DNA of 64,000 nt from Gyrodactylus bullatarudis (lineage: Eukaryota > Platyhelminthes > Monogenea > Gyrodactylidea > Gyrodactylidae). This document shows, piece after piece, positions 11,901 through 21,923 of this stretch (position 1 is its first letter; each line of letters opens with the position of its first letter). A program made the position numbers and the translations under genes. The DNA lies in contig SSNU01000019.1 in NCBI GenBank assembly GCA_012064415.1, forward strand, positions 113,968-177,967, in the 5' to 3' direction. The notes under the pieces were generated by a model. It saw only the letters and a program-made list of their open reading frames with translations. It searched no databases and was not told the origin of the DNA.

Positions 11901-14022
11901 GGGGTTGCAATGGGCAGTCAAATTGGTCCTCTCTTGGCTGATATGTTTCTTGCATCCCTTGAATTTGGTGAGATGAGTAGCCTAATTAGTCATTCCCGTT
12001 TTTATGCACGCTACCTGGATGATACCTTTCTTGTCCTCGAACAAAGCTCTGACCTTGAAGCAATTCTATCTACTATGAATATGATGCATCCTAACATTCA
12101 ATTCACCAAAGAAGAAGAGAACAATATGTCATTAAACTTTCTTGATGTCCTAGTCACCAAAGTCAATGAAGTTGCTCAGACAAGAATCTACAGAAAAGAG
12201 TCAGTGCCATCTCAGTTTTGCCATTTCTTAGTTACAGTCCGTCATACCAGAAGAAAAGCATCGTGAGGAATGAATATTTAAAAATTGACCGATTGAGCAA
12301 AAGCAAGACAAAGAAATCCTGAAAAATCTCTTAATAAAGAATGGATATCCAGAAGCATTCATCACAAAACACGCTAATTTGAAGACGAAAGCTGCGAAAG
12401 AGGTCGAAGAACTTATACTGCTTTATTTAAAGGTAATGCCGCCCATCAAATCCTAAACAATAAAATATTCGAAATAACAAAGAGAACATTCCCAGGATAT
12501 CGACTCCAAATTCTTCCCAAAACAACAAAACTACTACCTCACCTTAATAAAGACCCAGTACCATGCCTCGAGAAGAAGGGAGTAATCTATCAGTTTAAAT
12601 GCAATTGTGGAGCTATGTACGTTGGACAGACGGTCAGACCTTTGAATATAAGAATAAAAGAGCACTTGAGCTCGGGTAACAAAAGTTCTGCTGTTCAAGA
12701 GCACCTGCAGGCTACAAATCATGTCGCTGGCAAAAGCAACTTCAGCATACTGTTCCAAGCAAACCCAAGCGATTCACGTGCAACAAGATCTGATGTATTA
12801 GACAAGGCCGAGAGCCATTTTATTAAGTCCATGAATCCGGAACTTTGCAAGCAAAAGATTCTCGCTACTCAGTTGGGTATCAAGGGGAAAAAACGTTTTA
12901 CACAAATAAGTAAGCTCAAAAAAATTGCTAATTTGCTGAACGATTCTCCACTCAAAAGACAGTTACAAGCAATTAGTCGAAGCAAATCCCCAATTCACTG
13001 AGCTTCTGTCAAGTGTTCCTACAGCAACTACAGATGAGAACAATCCTGCTATCCAAGACAAGTCAACTGAAGTTGATAATCCAATTAGTTCTCAATCTGC
13101 AATTAGTCTTGAAGTTGTACCCGCTTCATGCCCAGTAACAACTACAGCTAAGGGTGAAAATGCAAATCAAGAAAAGTCAACGGAAGTTGATAATCAAATT
13201 GATACCAAACCTGTAATTATCACTGAATCCAAAAAGTGTGCAATTAAAAAACGAGGAGTCAAAAGAAAAAGATGTAGCGGGCAGTTACAACTAGATCCCT
13301 TTCTCAAGAAAAGACAATGAGCCCAGTGAAACCTTACCCCTCCTCCCTGTGATATTCTTTCAGTTCCGATTTACCCAATCAGAGGATTTTTAATTATCCA
13401 TTATTCTATGTATAAATATCAAGCCGGTGTAAGAGTCTGATGAGAACCGGTGAAATAAAAGCTTTATTACTCATTATTCACTCGTCTTCAAAATCCTCTG
13501 AGAAATGAATATTTCTACTAATTCAGACAAATTAAATATGTTTTCTTAGGAAAAGGTTTAGCCCTTCCAAAACCAAATTTTTACATCTTAGTTACTAAAG
13601 GCATCTGAGAATTTTTGAAAAATTCAGTATAAAAAACTATCCCCAGTAAATTTAATGATTTTGAAAATGTTTGAAAATTTACTCACTAGACTAGGAAATT
13701 TTCATAATTTTGTTCAGCTTACTTCAGAAGGGTTTTTAAACGATATTTGATGGAATAATCTTAGAATAATTAGAGATTAATCTTGTCATATCAATAGCCG
13801 ATTTTAGTAATTTTGGAATATTTCGTCCAAGTCTAATACTCACTCTTTTAACTTCTTTGCATACCAGAGAATTGCCTTCTCAAGCTCTAGCCGATAGTTT
13901 ATATCATCTGAAATGCTCTTGTAGCGTATAAACTCTTGTAACCTCTTCAAGTATCTATCTTGACATGCATCAACTGTCGCAAATGCTGTGGTCAAATTGA
14001 AGGACTTTTTAAGCTTTGACAT
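5931..14022 (-). CDS. CNDP2-like: Cytosolic non-specific dipeptidase-like protein (M20), catalytic Glu pair replaced
   Basis: Six exons join in phase: 14022-13844, 10282-9970, 8880-8770, 7572-7304, 6658-6353, 6318-5931, giving 521 residues (CNDP2 is about 475). The start is the first in-frame ATG; the frame is open further up without one. Family motifs are in order: QDRYLKRLQEF (21-31), YAHVDVR (His115, Asp117), RGIADQKGP (Asp148), VTSDNSW (Asp210), KDVHSG (His243), IPRKILLKFSTRLVP, and DQHHFDNE (His461). These match the metal ligands and dimer-contact His of CNDP2, a Zn/Mn enzyme that hydrolyses Cys-Gly and other dipeptides in the cytosol. The EGMEE motif, holding the general base and a metal ligand, is EGMAD here (Ala181, Asp182), and the GGSIP loop is also lost. 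The fold is therefore kept but activity is doubtful. A ~30-residue basic C-terminal extension is unusual. All splice sites are GT-AG; intron 5 is only 34 nt. Intron 1 holds a Penelope element. Confidence 0.9.
6740..6800. repeat. Short dispersed repeat, second copy near 30366-30425
   Basis: Both copies share ATACACCATTTTAAA and TCTCAAAAAGCTTTATTAAA over about 55 bp. It lies in intron 4 of the dipeptidase gene. Confidence 0.5.
8234..8430 (+). repeat. Dispersed repeat (same family as foldback arms at 718-1690)
   Basis: It contains GGGAATCTATGATTTTTATA, the GAAATCTCGATATTTTCATC block and the following ~150 bp seen in the arms at 861-1080. It sits in intron 3 of the dipeptidase gene as a single arm. 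Confidence 0.65.
11274..11500. repeat. Compact palindrome of the dispersed repeat family
   Basis: Left arm 11282-11345 and right arm about 11390-11495 are inverted copies of the same dispersed repeat. The inner parts (GAAAAATGCCATATTTTTTA and neighbours) also match the single arm near 8370. It directly precedes the Penelope RT fragment at 11524. Confidence 0.65.
11532..12266 (+). CDS. Penelope reverse transcriptase (palm domain, pseudogene)
   Basis: The 244-residue frame carries the RT palm motifs of Penelope-like elements: FDVSSLFTNVPL (motif A Asp), DGVAMGSQIGPLLADMF (motif B) and YARYLDDTFLVL (the YxDD active-site box), followed by FTKEEENNMSLNFLDVLV (motif D/E region). It begins inside the domain at RPILDMSATPQHKIVKWL and lacks the usual N-terminal part. 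It ends by frameshift near 12240, after which a second frame continues briefly. The catalytic Asp residues are intact. Confidence 0.9.
   Translation: MIKMQYRPILDMSATPQHKIVKWLTEILTPLRNELCKFSVKNSLEFVNKLRDGNFKGSQMVSFDVSSLFTNVPLKETVKFICGKINTFCSIFSIASNVVAELIMMTIQNIDFKFAGNYYKQIDGVAMGSQIGPLLADMFLASLEFGEMSSLISHSRFYARYLDDTFLVLEQSSDLEAILSTMNMMHPNIQFTKEEENNMSLNFLDVLVTKVNEVAQTRIYRKESVPSQFCHFLVTVRHTRRKAS
12570..13001 (+). CDS. Penelope GIY-YIG endonuclease domain
   Basis: It opens with EKKGVIYQFKCNCGAMYVGQ: the CCHH-like Cys pair (CNC) and Y-V-G of the GIY-YIG fold as found at the C terminus of Penelope elements. Catalytic features follow: TVRPLNIRIKEH (Arg), a His-rich middle, and the metal-binding Glu in KAESHFIKSMNPELC. 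In these elements the endonuclease nicks target DNA to prime reverse transcription. A +1 shift near 12990 separates it from the tail that follows. Confidence 0.9.
   Translation, partial: EKKGVIYQFKCNCGAMYVGQTVRPLNIRIKEHLSSGNKSSAVQEHLQATNHVAGKSNFSILFQANPSDSRATRSDVLDKAESHFIKSMNPELCKQKILATQLGIKGKKRFTQISKLKKIANLLNDSPLKRQLQAISRSKSPIH
13002..13320 (+). CDS. Penelope C-terminal tail with PIP-box-like end (shifted frame)
   Basis: After the stop at 12999-13001 an open frame shifted by one base continues for about 105 codons. It is Ser/Thr/Glu-rich with two KSTEVDN repeats, then a basic stretch (KKRGVKRKR), ending SGQLQLDPFLKKRQ-stop. Q-L-Q-L-D-P-F-L fits the PCNA-interacting-peptide pattern Q-x-x-(I/L/M)-x-x-F-(F/Y/L) followed by basic residues. 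The tail end is also preserved in the fragment at 60155. Confidence 0.65.
13420..13487 (+). ncRNA. Hammerhead-like motif downstream of Penelope copy A
   Basis: The core CTGATGA begins at 13437, with GAAA 8 nt further on. A 5-bp stem III AUAAA-AGC-UUUAU follows and ends in AUU, satisfying the NUH rule. Stem I can form from GAGU before the core and ACUC after the cleavage position, then GUG/CAC beyond an internal loop. Stem II would be at most 1-2 bp, so the motif may only work as a dimer. Hammerheads are established in Penelope-like elements. Confidence 0.6.
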
Positions 14023-14059
14023 GAGCTTTTTTAAATTTTTCTTCTCAATGAATTTCACA

Positions 14060-16050
14060 AACTACTCACAAACATCTTACAAATAATATAATTATTCAAG
14101 TTGTGACTACAAAGTAAGAGAAGAAAAAAATCTTTTGTAATTTCTATTTCTACGCAGCTTGGCATACATCTGGGATCAACATTTGAATAATTTATCAACG
14201 TATTTCTTAATTAAAATAGAAAAAAAAATTTTCAATTAAGACCCAAAAGACATGAAAGTATTTCTTTCGGCCTTTTGATTACTTTTGTCTTTTTAAAAAC
14301 CGTCAATCTACAAGTGCCCACTAGCTATGAAAATAATAAATTATTCGGCCAAAAAAATTACTAATGCAAGTTCAATCCAAACTTTAATTAATCCAAAAAT
14401 CTGCCAAACTAATAAAGTTAAAAAGATTCGAAAATATTGAAAAATGTCCATCGGAACCAACAGGTTCAAAAAGGATTCCATCGTATCTAATTAAGATCCA
14501 AATCTTCTACATTAAATAATATTGTCAACTGTATGGTGCCAATTTCTATACCAGAAAGTTAATTAAAACAAAGTTAATCGGCATATAATCTTTACAAACC
14601 GATGATTATTTTAAACACACAAGTTGAAAAAGTGGAATTTGGTCGCATTTTCGATTTTCAAAAAGATGGTTTTTCAATTAAATTTTTTTTCTGAGGTTGC
14701 TCACTGAAGTTAAGAACAAACGAAGTTTTTAGTGAATAAAATCGGAAAACGATGGCCCAGAAACTAGATCGAATCTAACACCAACCTCAACATTAGTTGA
14801 TATCTACTCGCAACCTCAGAATATTTTCGAAACAACTCATGTCAACCAATGAATTATTTTTCTCACAATGTGTTTTCAATCTCTGATTTCCGACTTGTCT
14901 ATTTCATCTCGTTAATCAAAATCAAAGCATAAATTCTAGAAAAGTACAATAATTTTGATTTCAATGAGTAATAATTATTCATTCATTTTAGTGGACTGAA
15001 TAAAAATTCTCAAGTACAAAAAATCAAATAATTTTCTTTCCTCTGTTATTTTCCTACGAAAAGTTTATCAGATTTTTCCCCATCTGAAATTTATTCTCTG
15101 GAAGAAGAGAAAAAATCCCAACTGTGTAAATTTTCAGGAATGCATAACTAAAGAACAAAATTATCACATTACATCGTTATTATAACTGATAATATGGTTT
15201 CATATACAGTTTATTCTTGTGTTGAATTGAACAATATTGCATTGCATTCTTACCTCATGGAATATTCCGTAGAGTGTTTTAAGCATGTAATTAAAATCTG
15301 AAATATGTTCACAAGTTTTCTACACTGAACCTTGTTCTAACAATATACCCAAAACTGCATACAAAGAATATTTTATTTCAAGTTTCTGACCAAAAAAGGG
15401 GGCTGCGGACTCCTCTCAGTCTTTTGAGAGGGCTAGGATCAATATGATTCTATCTTAATTACTAAGATCGATATTTTAGTGAATAACAAATGGGTAAAGT
15501 AATTAGATTCATGGCTGTTATGAGAGAGCGATAAGGATGAGAAAAAGACATCTATCGTGCATTTAAGTGAACTTATTTCTTCAAACATAGGGAATACAGC
15601 ATACACATAGTGGCATTGGAGACTTCCTCTAACGTGAGATACTGCCTTGAGCAAAATGAATAATAATCGATTTTTCCATCAGTCTCTTTATTTATATTTA
15701 TTCTTGTAAAAAGTGATGAAGACATGTAATTTTATCAATATTAAACTGAGTATTTTCAACATTCATCAAAATATTTCGAGAGATTTTGTAAAGAAGTTTA
15801 TCAGGATCAGAATTAGACGAAAAAATCAAATATGCTAAATCGATTCTACACCTCGTTTAGGAGTTGATTATTTTCACTACATGAAAAAAAATCCCTCGAA
15901 ACTGATGGATTTTTCGAAAACTTAATGGCAATATTCTCTTCTCTTGTCTAACACTGAAGACAAAAAAAATTCTCTTAACCATTTTGCCATTTTAAAATCA
16001 ATAAAAGATTTTGGGATTTAAAAAATGACCATATATTTCTTTATATTTCT
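14060..16050. other. Upstream region of the dipeptidase gene; no gene seen
   Basis: The frame of the first exon stays open to about 14058 without an ATG. No clear TATA or CCAAT box is seen. The remainder is AT-rich intergenic sequence with no supportable gene. Confidence 0.4.
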
Positions 16051-16135
16051 TTTTTCTTCAAACTGGAAAATTATGCAACATGGAAATAGAGATTTCTGTA
16101 AAAATCATAGATTCACAACTTCATATCAACCAACT
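16050..16135 (-). repeat. Dispersed repeat fragment (foldback-arm family)
   Basis: The minus strand carries the AATCTATGATTTTTACAGAA core and the GATATGAAGTT start shared with copies at 861, 8234 and 11282. Confidence 0.6.
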
Positions 16136-16436
16136 TTATGAACTTTTTTATTCTGATATCTCTGAAATTTCTTCGAAATTAAAGAAAAAGTAAGCATCAA
16201 ACTAATGTACATCTCAAAATTCCTGAAGAGTTTTGTATTAATCATGAGTATTTGACCATTTCTTCAGTAGAATCTTGGAAAATCATTGGAGTACACTGAA
16301 GATTCAAAAAAATTTTACTTTTACTCACTCTTTCAGATCAATTCTGTGAAAGAATAATAATAACTTAGTCCAGTAATCTTCAAGTTTATTAGTATTTATT
16401 CATTGTTATGTACAATTACAACAAAGACATTTCGTT

Positions 16437-16841
16437 TCAAAGTAATTCTTGTTGAAGATTTTCATAGCTCCGATGAGAGCTTGGGGTTCTTCGACGCCTG
16501 CGTTTTATCCAACTCTTCACTCTAAAGGAGGCTATTATCAGGAATAGGGCGGTGAAAACAATGATTAAAGTAACTCCAATAGTCAGACCAATCCATGGGT
16601 CATACTCTAAAGGTTCCCATTGATTTCGGTTGGTTCTGTTAGCCTCAAGACGTGACTTGTAGACATGATAGGTTGGATTGAGATTCAATATTGGTTTGAA
16701 AATTGGAGTGGTATTTCTTTTATGTCCTAGAGGGGGTTTGGTAACTTTTAATAATTCATCTTGTGTATCGTTACTAGTTAATGAGCCTACTGACGTTGAA
16801 GTCTCCTCTTGGTTTGGCACTATGAAATCCAACTTGTCCAC
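16437..16841 (-). CDS. Last exon of a single-pass membrane protein, family not recognised
   Basis: This is an open exon of 134 codons with no internal Met, ending at TGA 16437-16439 and followed by poly(A) signals near 16385 and 16395. A likely acceptor (TACGTAAG) sits just upstream of 16841, so the ATG is in an upstream exon. The N-side has three N-glycosylation sequons (NDT, NTT, NRT). A hydrophobic helix follows at about residues 84-106 of the exon (WIGLTIGVTLIIVFTALFLI), then RVKSWIKRRRRR and a short tail ending SYENLQQELL. The basic stop-transfer and YENL (a YxxL sorting-type motif) indicate a type I orientation with a cytoplasmic C terminus. Function unknown. Coding is supported by composition, topology and poly(A) signals. 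Confidence 0.6.
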   Translation of the reverse strand: MDKLDFIVPNQEETSTSVGSLTSNDTQDELLKVTKPPLGHKRNTTPIFKPILNLNPTYHVYKSRLEANRTNRNQWEPLEYDPWIGLTIGVTLIIVFTALFLIIASFRVKSWIKRRRRRTPSSHRSYENLQQELL

Positions 16842-17014
16842 CTTACGTATAATAAATGAATGTTCAATAAATCAATTATCCAGTTTGACTGAGAGGAATC
16901 CCTTTTTAATATTGCATGCAGACTCTTGAGTTAGTTGTGGTCATTTAGCCATTTATGAGAGAGATTATGAAAAGTTATGGAATACTTCACTACTTGTATG
17001 CAGTACATCCATGT

Positions 17015-17066
17015 TATTTATACGTAAAAATTAGATCTTAATTCTGATACGTTGTCATTGGCCAAT
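17015..17066 (-). promoter_or_regulatory. Probable promoter of the membrane-protein gene: TATA and paired CCAAT box
   Basis: The minus strand has TATAAATA at 17022-17015 and ATTGGCCAAT, a CCAAT box on both strands, at 17057-17066, about 35 bp upstream. This places a start of transcription near 16985. A possible first coding exon (ATGGATGTACTG, donor GTATTC) lies at 17011-16983 but is weak. Confidence 0.45.
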
Positions 17067-17602
17067 CAAATTCATTCAAAATACTACACTCCCCTCTGAC
17101 GTAAATTCATGCACCAAAATTAAGTAAGTAAGAATTCGAAAAAAACTTAAAAATGTAAAAAAATGTGAAATAACCATCAATGTACGAATCAGTAACTCGG
17201 CTGGAAAGAAACAACCTTCATTTTAGACATCATAGACCTACAGATAAAATTGAATCTTTTAGGCAGTACCAAAAAATTCTTTACTAACATAATTTTCCCT
17301 TAAAATCTTGTATTTATTATTTTGTTCAAATAATTAACTAAAATAAAATGAATATAAAACTACAGAAAATTCGTATTAATTTATAATCTTTGTTCAAATT
17401 AAATCACTAAATGTACATTTCTCAAAGGATCATCAGTAGTGTCACTTTAAAAATGATAGAATTTTAAAAAGTCAATGAATATAATAATATATACAAATTT
17501 TCAAAGAAATAGTAAAAGATTAAGAAACAGAATAAAATGTGAGCTAAAAATACACCAAAACTCTCCAATAAATAGCAGAAATGGAGAGAAAAGTGAAAAA
17601 GC

Positions 17603-17915
17603 TCACATCGGACAGGGAAGTTGAAGATTGTAGGAATAATTTTTCTGAACGCATAGATTTGGTTTGTATAGATTAATAAAGAATTTCTCTTTCACCCATA
17701 CATCTATGCTATCATCACCAGGATTTTTGTAAAGAATAGAAAAATTCGAAGTGGAGGCAATATGATTTTCTTGTTTAAGATGACTTGTAACCGCTGTGTC
17801 TTTCTTCAAATGATCACTGGATCTTGTAGAAAGTTTCCTTATAGTTCGTCCTATATATGAAGCCCCACAAGTGCATTGAAATTTGTAAATCAATAGAGTT
17901 TTTTCTTCAGGTTTA
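17603..17915 (-). CDS. Penelope copy B GIY-YIG domain (runs into gap)
   Basis: The minus strand reads KPEEKTLLIYKFQCTCGASY-IGRT, then RKLSTRSSDHLKK, NFSILYKN and KEKFFINLYKPNLCVQ, ending NLQLPCPM. The CTCG Cys pair, Y-I-G-R, the Arg/His block and the E-x-F-F-I-N metal site match the Penelope endonuclease. It has no C-terminal tail, unlike copies A and C, and resembles copy D at 61.3 kb. The upstream part is lost in the N run. Confidence 0.85.
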
Positions 17916-18810
17916 NNNNNNNNNNNNNNNNNNNNNNNNNNNNNNNNNNNNNNNNNNNNNNNNNNNNNNNNNNNNNNNNNNNNNNNNNNNNNNNNNNNNN
18001 NNNNNNNNNNNNNNNNNNNNNNNNNNNNNNNNNNNNNNNNNNNNNNNNNNNNNNNNNNNNNNNNNNNNNNNNNNNNNNNNNNNNNNNNNNNNNNNNNNNN
18101 NNNNNNNNNNNNNNNNNNNNNNNNNNNNNNNNNNNNNNNNNNNNNNNNNNNNNNNNNNNNNNNNNNNNNNNNNNNNNNNNNNNNNNNNNNNNNNNNNNNN
18201 NNNNNNNNNNNNNNNNNNNNNNNNNNNNNNNNNNNNNNNNNNNNNNNNNNNNNNNNNNNNNNNNNNNNNNNNNNNNNNNNNNNNNNNNNNNNNNNNNNNN
18301 NNNNNNNNNNNNNNNNNNNNNNNNNNNNNNNNNNNNNNNNNNNNNNNNNNNNNNNNNNNNNNNNNNNNNNNNNNNNNNNNNNNNNNNNNNNNNNNNNNNN
18401 NNNNNNNNNNNNNNNNNNNNNNNNNNNNNNNNNNNNNNNNNNNNNNNNNNNNNNNNNNNNNNNNNNNNNNNNNNNNNNNNNNNNNNNNNNNNNNNNNNNN
18501 NNNNNNNNNNNNNNNNNNNNNNNNNNNNNNNNNNNNNNNNNNNNNNNNNNNNNNNNNNNNNNNNNNNNNNNNNNNNNNNNNNNNNNNNNNNNNNNNNNNN
18601 NNNNNNNNNNNNNNNNNNNNNNNNNNNNNNNNNNNNNNNNNNNNNNNNNNNNNNNNNNNNNNNNNNNNNNNNNNNNNNNNNNNNNNNNNNNNNNNNNNNN
18701 NNNNNNNNNNNNNNNNNNNNNNNNNNNNNNNNNNNNNNNNNNNNNNNNNNNNNNNNNNNNNNNNNNNNNNNNNNNNNNNNNNNNNNNNNNNNNNNNNNNN
18801 NNNNNNNNNN
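17916..18810. other. Assembly gap (895 N)
   Basis: A run of N. It lies inside the nested LINE/Penelope region, as expected where repeats break an assembly. Confidence 1.
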
Positions 18811-19840
18811 GGAACAATACTCAACTGTGGGCCTTGCATAGATATTATATAGTAAAATTTTCATATTGTTGGTTTTGGCAATTTTATGAATATGTAAAGT
18901 TCTAGCAGCAAAAAGGTTGGCAATGGATTTGATATAATTATCAAAACGCAAGTTGAAGTCATATTCAAGACCAAGATCACGAATAATAGTTTTTCTTTCG
19001 AGAGTAAAATCATCCGATACAATAGTAGAGGGGAGGGTATTGGGCTTTGTAAACGGTATTAGAAAAAAACTTTTCGAAAAATTAATTGTTAGGGAATAGC
19101 AATTGAGTTCTGAGATTAAGTGATTAACAGTATCAATTATTAAAAGTGGAGGATTTATTTTCAATCAAAACAAATTGAGTTCGGCATGAAAGAAATAGAT
19201 ATATGACATTCAATAAGTTTTGGTCATGAATAAATTTGACCAGAACATTCATAATTGAAGAGAAGGAAAGGGAGTCAAAGGCTTTTTTTAAATCAATAAA
19301 AATGACAAGATTTTGAATATTTTCAGTTTGACATTTCTGGATATGAGAAAAAAATGAAAGAAGGTTCGTTTCAGTAGATTTAACAGAAACAAAGCCATGT
19401 TGGCTAGGGTCAATTATACTAATATCAATATATTTTTTGAGCATAAATAGTATTATAGAGTCAAGAATAACGGTAAGTTTGGGTAGGATAGAGATGGGAC
19501 GATAGTCACAGGGTAGCATGGGATTCTTAGTTTTTGGGATAGGAGTTATTTTAATCCGAAAAAGAAGGGATGGGATATTATGTTTAATAAAAATATGGTA
19601 AAAATAAAATGAGTATAAAGATACAAGAAAAATAGGTGCACAGTGCAATATTGCATTAATCGAAATACCATAGATATCTTTATCGTCTTTTTTGTTAATG
19701 TTGTTAACTATTTCAAGGAACGTCTGGTAATCAATAAAGGGATAGGAAAAAGTTTGAGTAGGCAAGGGAAATTGAACAAATGGACATAAAAATGAATAAC
19801 AGGATTTGAAAATCTCTGACATTTTAGTCATTTCTAACCA
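18811..19840 (-). mobile_element. 5'-truncated LINE (non-LTR retrotransposon) inserted in Penelope copy B
   Basis: The first frame (19831-19133) has RT motifs: ITPIPKTKNP with DYRPISILP, QHGFVSVKSTETN, and FIDLKKAFDS (motif A). After RTQFVLIENKSS it should run into the GVPQGS and FADD boxes. Instead the sequence jumps to LIIDTVNHLISELNCYSLTI followed by NFSKS (motif D) and the thumb, in another frame. The catalytic YADD region is therefore deleted and the element is dead. The right edge abuts the Penelope motif LLADIFG at about 19835. The left edge is hidden by the gap. Confidence 0.85.
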
Positions 19841-20000
19841 AAGATATCAGCTAAAAGAGGACTTAGAGGTGAACCCATAGCTATACCGTCTTTTTGAATA
19901 AAAACAGTATTTTGAAAAGATAAAGGAACATTAGTGCAATAATCTTTGTGTTCATCAACATGCAAAAATCATTCCAGAAAGCTTTGCTTTTAATGCTTTT
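19841..20000 (-). pseudogene. Penelope copy B reverse-transcriptase motif fragment
   Basis: The minus strand reads VDEHKDYCTNVPLSF and then DGIAMGSPLSPLLADIF, the motif B block of Penelope RT. It is interrupted just after ADIFG by the LINE at 19840. Sequence further upstream (to about 20300) is too decayed to assign. With the GIY-YIG domain at 17603-17915 on the same strand, it brackets the LINE insertion. Confidence 0.8.
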
Positions 20001-20330
20001 GTTATATAACATAATTTCGACATTTTTATCCCCAACAAATCGATTATAAGCGCAATAATTATTGTGAAATGATCGAGATTTTGATTAGATTTGATTTTAT
20101 CCAATCAATGATTAGGAATGATTAAATGAATCACGAAACTATGTGATATGCCCGTTTCACGAGGAACGAAAATCTTTACCATTATTTTAGACTGTATTAT
20201 GTCAAAAAAACTAATTGATATTCTATTCTTAGGCCAGCTGGAAGCGTGATGAAGATAATAAAAATACTGATATTCTGGAATGAAATAAACCAAGGTCATT
20301 TGAATTTTAACTATAAAAGTTTCCCGAAAT

Positions 20331-21923
20331 ATTATTATTATCTTACACTATTATCTTTAACTATTGACTATAAACTTTTTTCATTCCTAAAAATCCAAGA
20401 GAACTAAACATAAGAGAACGAGTGGAACAAAAAATAGAGATGATTTTCAAAGATAAAATGATCCTCTCCGTTTCATCGATTTTTTATCATCATCATTATT
20501 TTTGTTATGAAAAAAACATTTTGATAAGAATCAAGGGAACAATACTGACTGAGTTAATAGTTAATATGAGAGGAAGACAACGTTTCTGTTTGCTAGTTGA
20601 CCACACTGTATTCATTCCACTTCATTATCAAAAGAAGAAAAAGTCAATAGAAATTTCAATGATAAAACAAAAAAACATTTTTGGTTCTTATGGAAACCTA
20701 CTAGGAATGTGTGGTCAAATGATGGATATTGTCTTTTCACACTAGGATACGAGATAGCAGAGAAGGGATGCGTCAGATTTCCCTACGCGTTTTGACCCAG
20801 CCTCTTTAGGTAACCAAAAAACTAATCAGACTCAATTCTACAGACTTATAACCAGATACCTTTTCCATTTTAAAGTTATAGGAATGAACTTGTATATTAA
20901 CGAAATTCAAAGGCAGGTTCAAGAAAGGTTCTGCCTCACTACTGAGATACTCTGGTTGAAAACGAAACTTTACTATGATATCTAAAGCATGCATTGAATG
21001 CAAAACTTTTAAGGTCACTAAAAAGGCTGTAAGTAAAATCGAAATTTAGCAAGCATTAAGCATGAGATGACAGAAGATAAAACATTGAATAAGAATCAAC
21101 TGAATCTTTGATCGAGATGGTTTGCCAAGATTAAAACTTATAAGAATATTTTGTATTTTTGTATCTTTCTCATCTTTCAATCGATTATTACTATCGTTGT
21201 AAACGTTCGAAATTTAAAATTTTCTGAAGTTTTTAAATTCAATTCCAGAAGCATTTAAAGAGTTATCTCAGCCAGGTATGGTGGAATAATTTCGAAATAG
21301 CTCAAAGATTACAAAGGGGTCATGAAAATGCAAAATTAAAGTAAATGGGAGAAGTAATCTGATTCTGGTGTAATTTTGGCGCTGATTTCAAATCTGTTCT
21401 CAGGTCTGAAAAATTAGCTATAACTCCTAAGATAATAATCAGAAAAACTAAAATTCGAAATTTCCCAAATTAATTTTTGCAAAAACCAGAAACGTTATCC
21501 TATTATTGAATTTTTCGCAATTGGATTAAAATTCAAATTCTATGTCAATCAATTATTTATAGGAGTGGAGTCAGTTCAATTTATTTTTAAACTGAATAAA
21601 AAAGCTGCTCGATTTTCTCTGTTTTTTTGAAAATCTTGTCAAGTTTTCTAAGAAAAATAGAATTTCCGATAAAATTCAAAATTTTAAAAAGCTGTCTAGC
21701 AAATATTATGAGCTTTCCCGAATCTGCGATTAGTTTTTCGTTATCTGATCGCAAACATGTTCAAAAGTTGAATTTTTGAAGTGTGATTTTTATTATTATC
21801 TAAACAAAATTAAAGGCGGTTCCATAAGTTTTACGAAAAAAAGTCTAATAATCACTTTAATCTCCGAACACACAATAGCCAATCAGAAACCAGGTATTCA
21901 ACAATATTTTGTAAAAGAATTTT
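20331..21923. other. Intergenic, no supportable gene
   Basis: The longest frame (20422-20745, 107 codons) has no recognisable motif, promoter or splice context. Nothing else stands out. Confidence 0.4.

Larger units (their letters stand above)
11524..13500 (+). mobile_element. Penelope-like element copy A (5'-truncated, frameshifted)
   Basis: In order: Penelope-type reverse transcriptase (11532-12266), a decayed linker with KNGYPEAF (12330-12360), a GIY-YIG endonuclease (12570-13001), a basic tail ending at 13320, and a hammerhead-like motif at 13420-13487. The element lies antisense in intron 1 of the dipeptidase gene. The RT frame, the linker and the tail are each in different frames, so it is not autonomous. 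The 13250-13500 segment recurs at 60155-60405. Confidence 0.9.

Noticed and set aside
11519..11921. Minus-strand frames opposite the Penelope RT
   Set aside because: Antisense shadows of the RT frame, which has the YxDD and AMGS motifs.
17857..18852. Frames of 300-420 codons across 17.6-19.1 kb
   Set aside because: They run through the N gap; only their non-N ends are real and belong to the Penelope and LINE fragments.
20422..20745. 107-codon plus-strand frame
   Set aside because: No motif, promoter, poly(A) signal or splice context; Lys/Ile-rich as expected for AT-rich chance frames.
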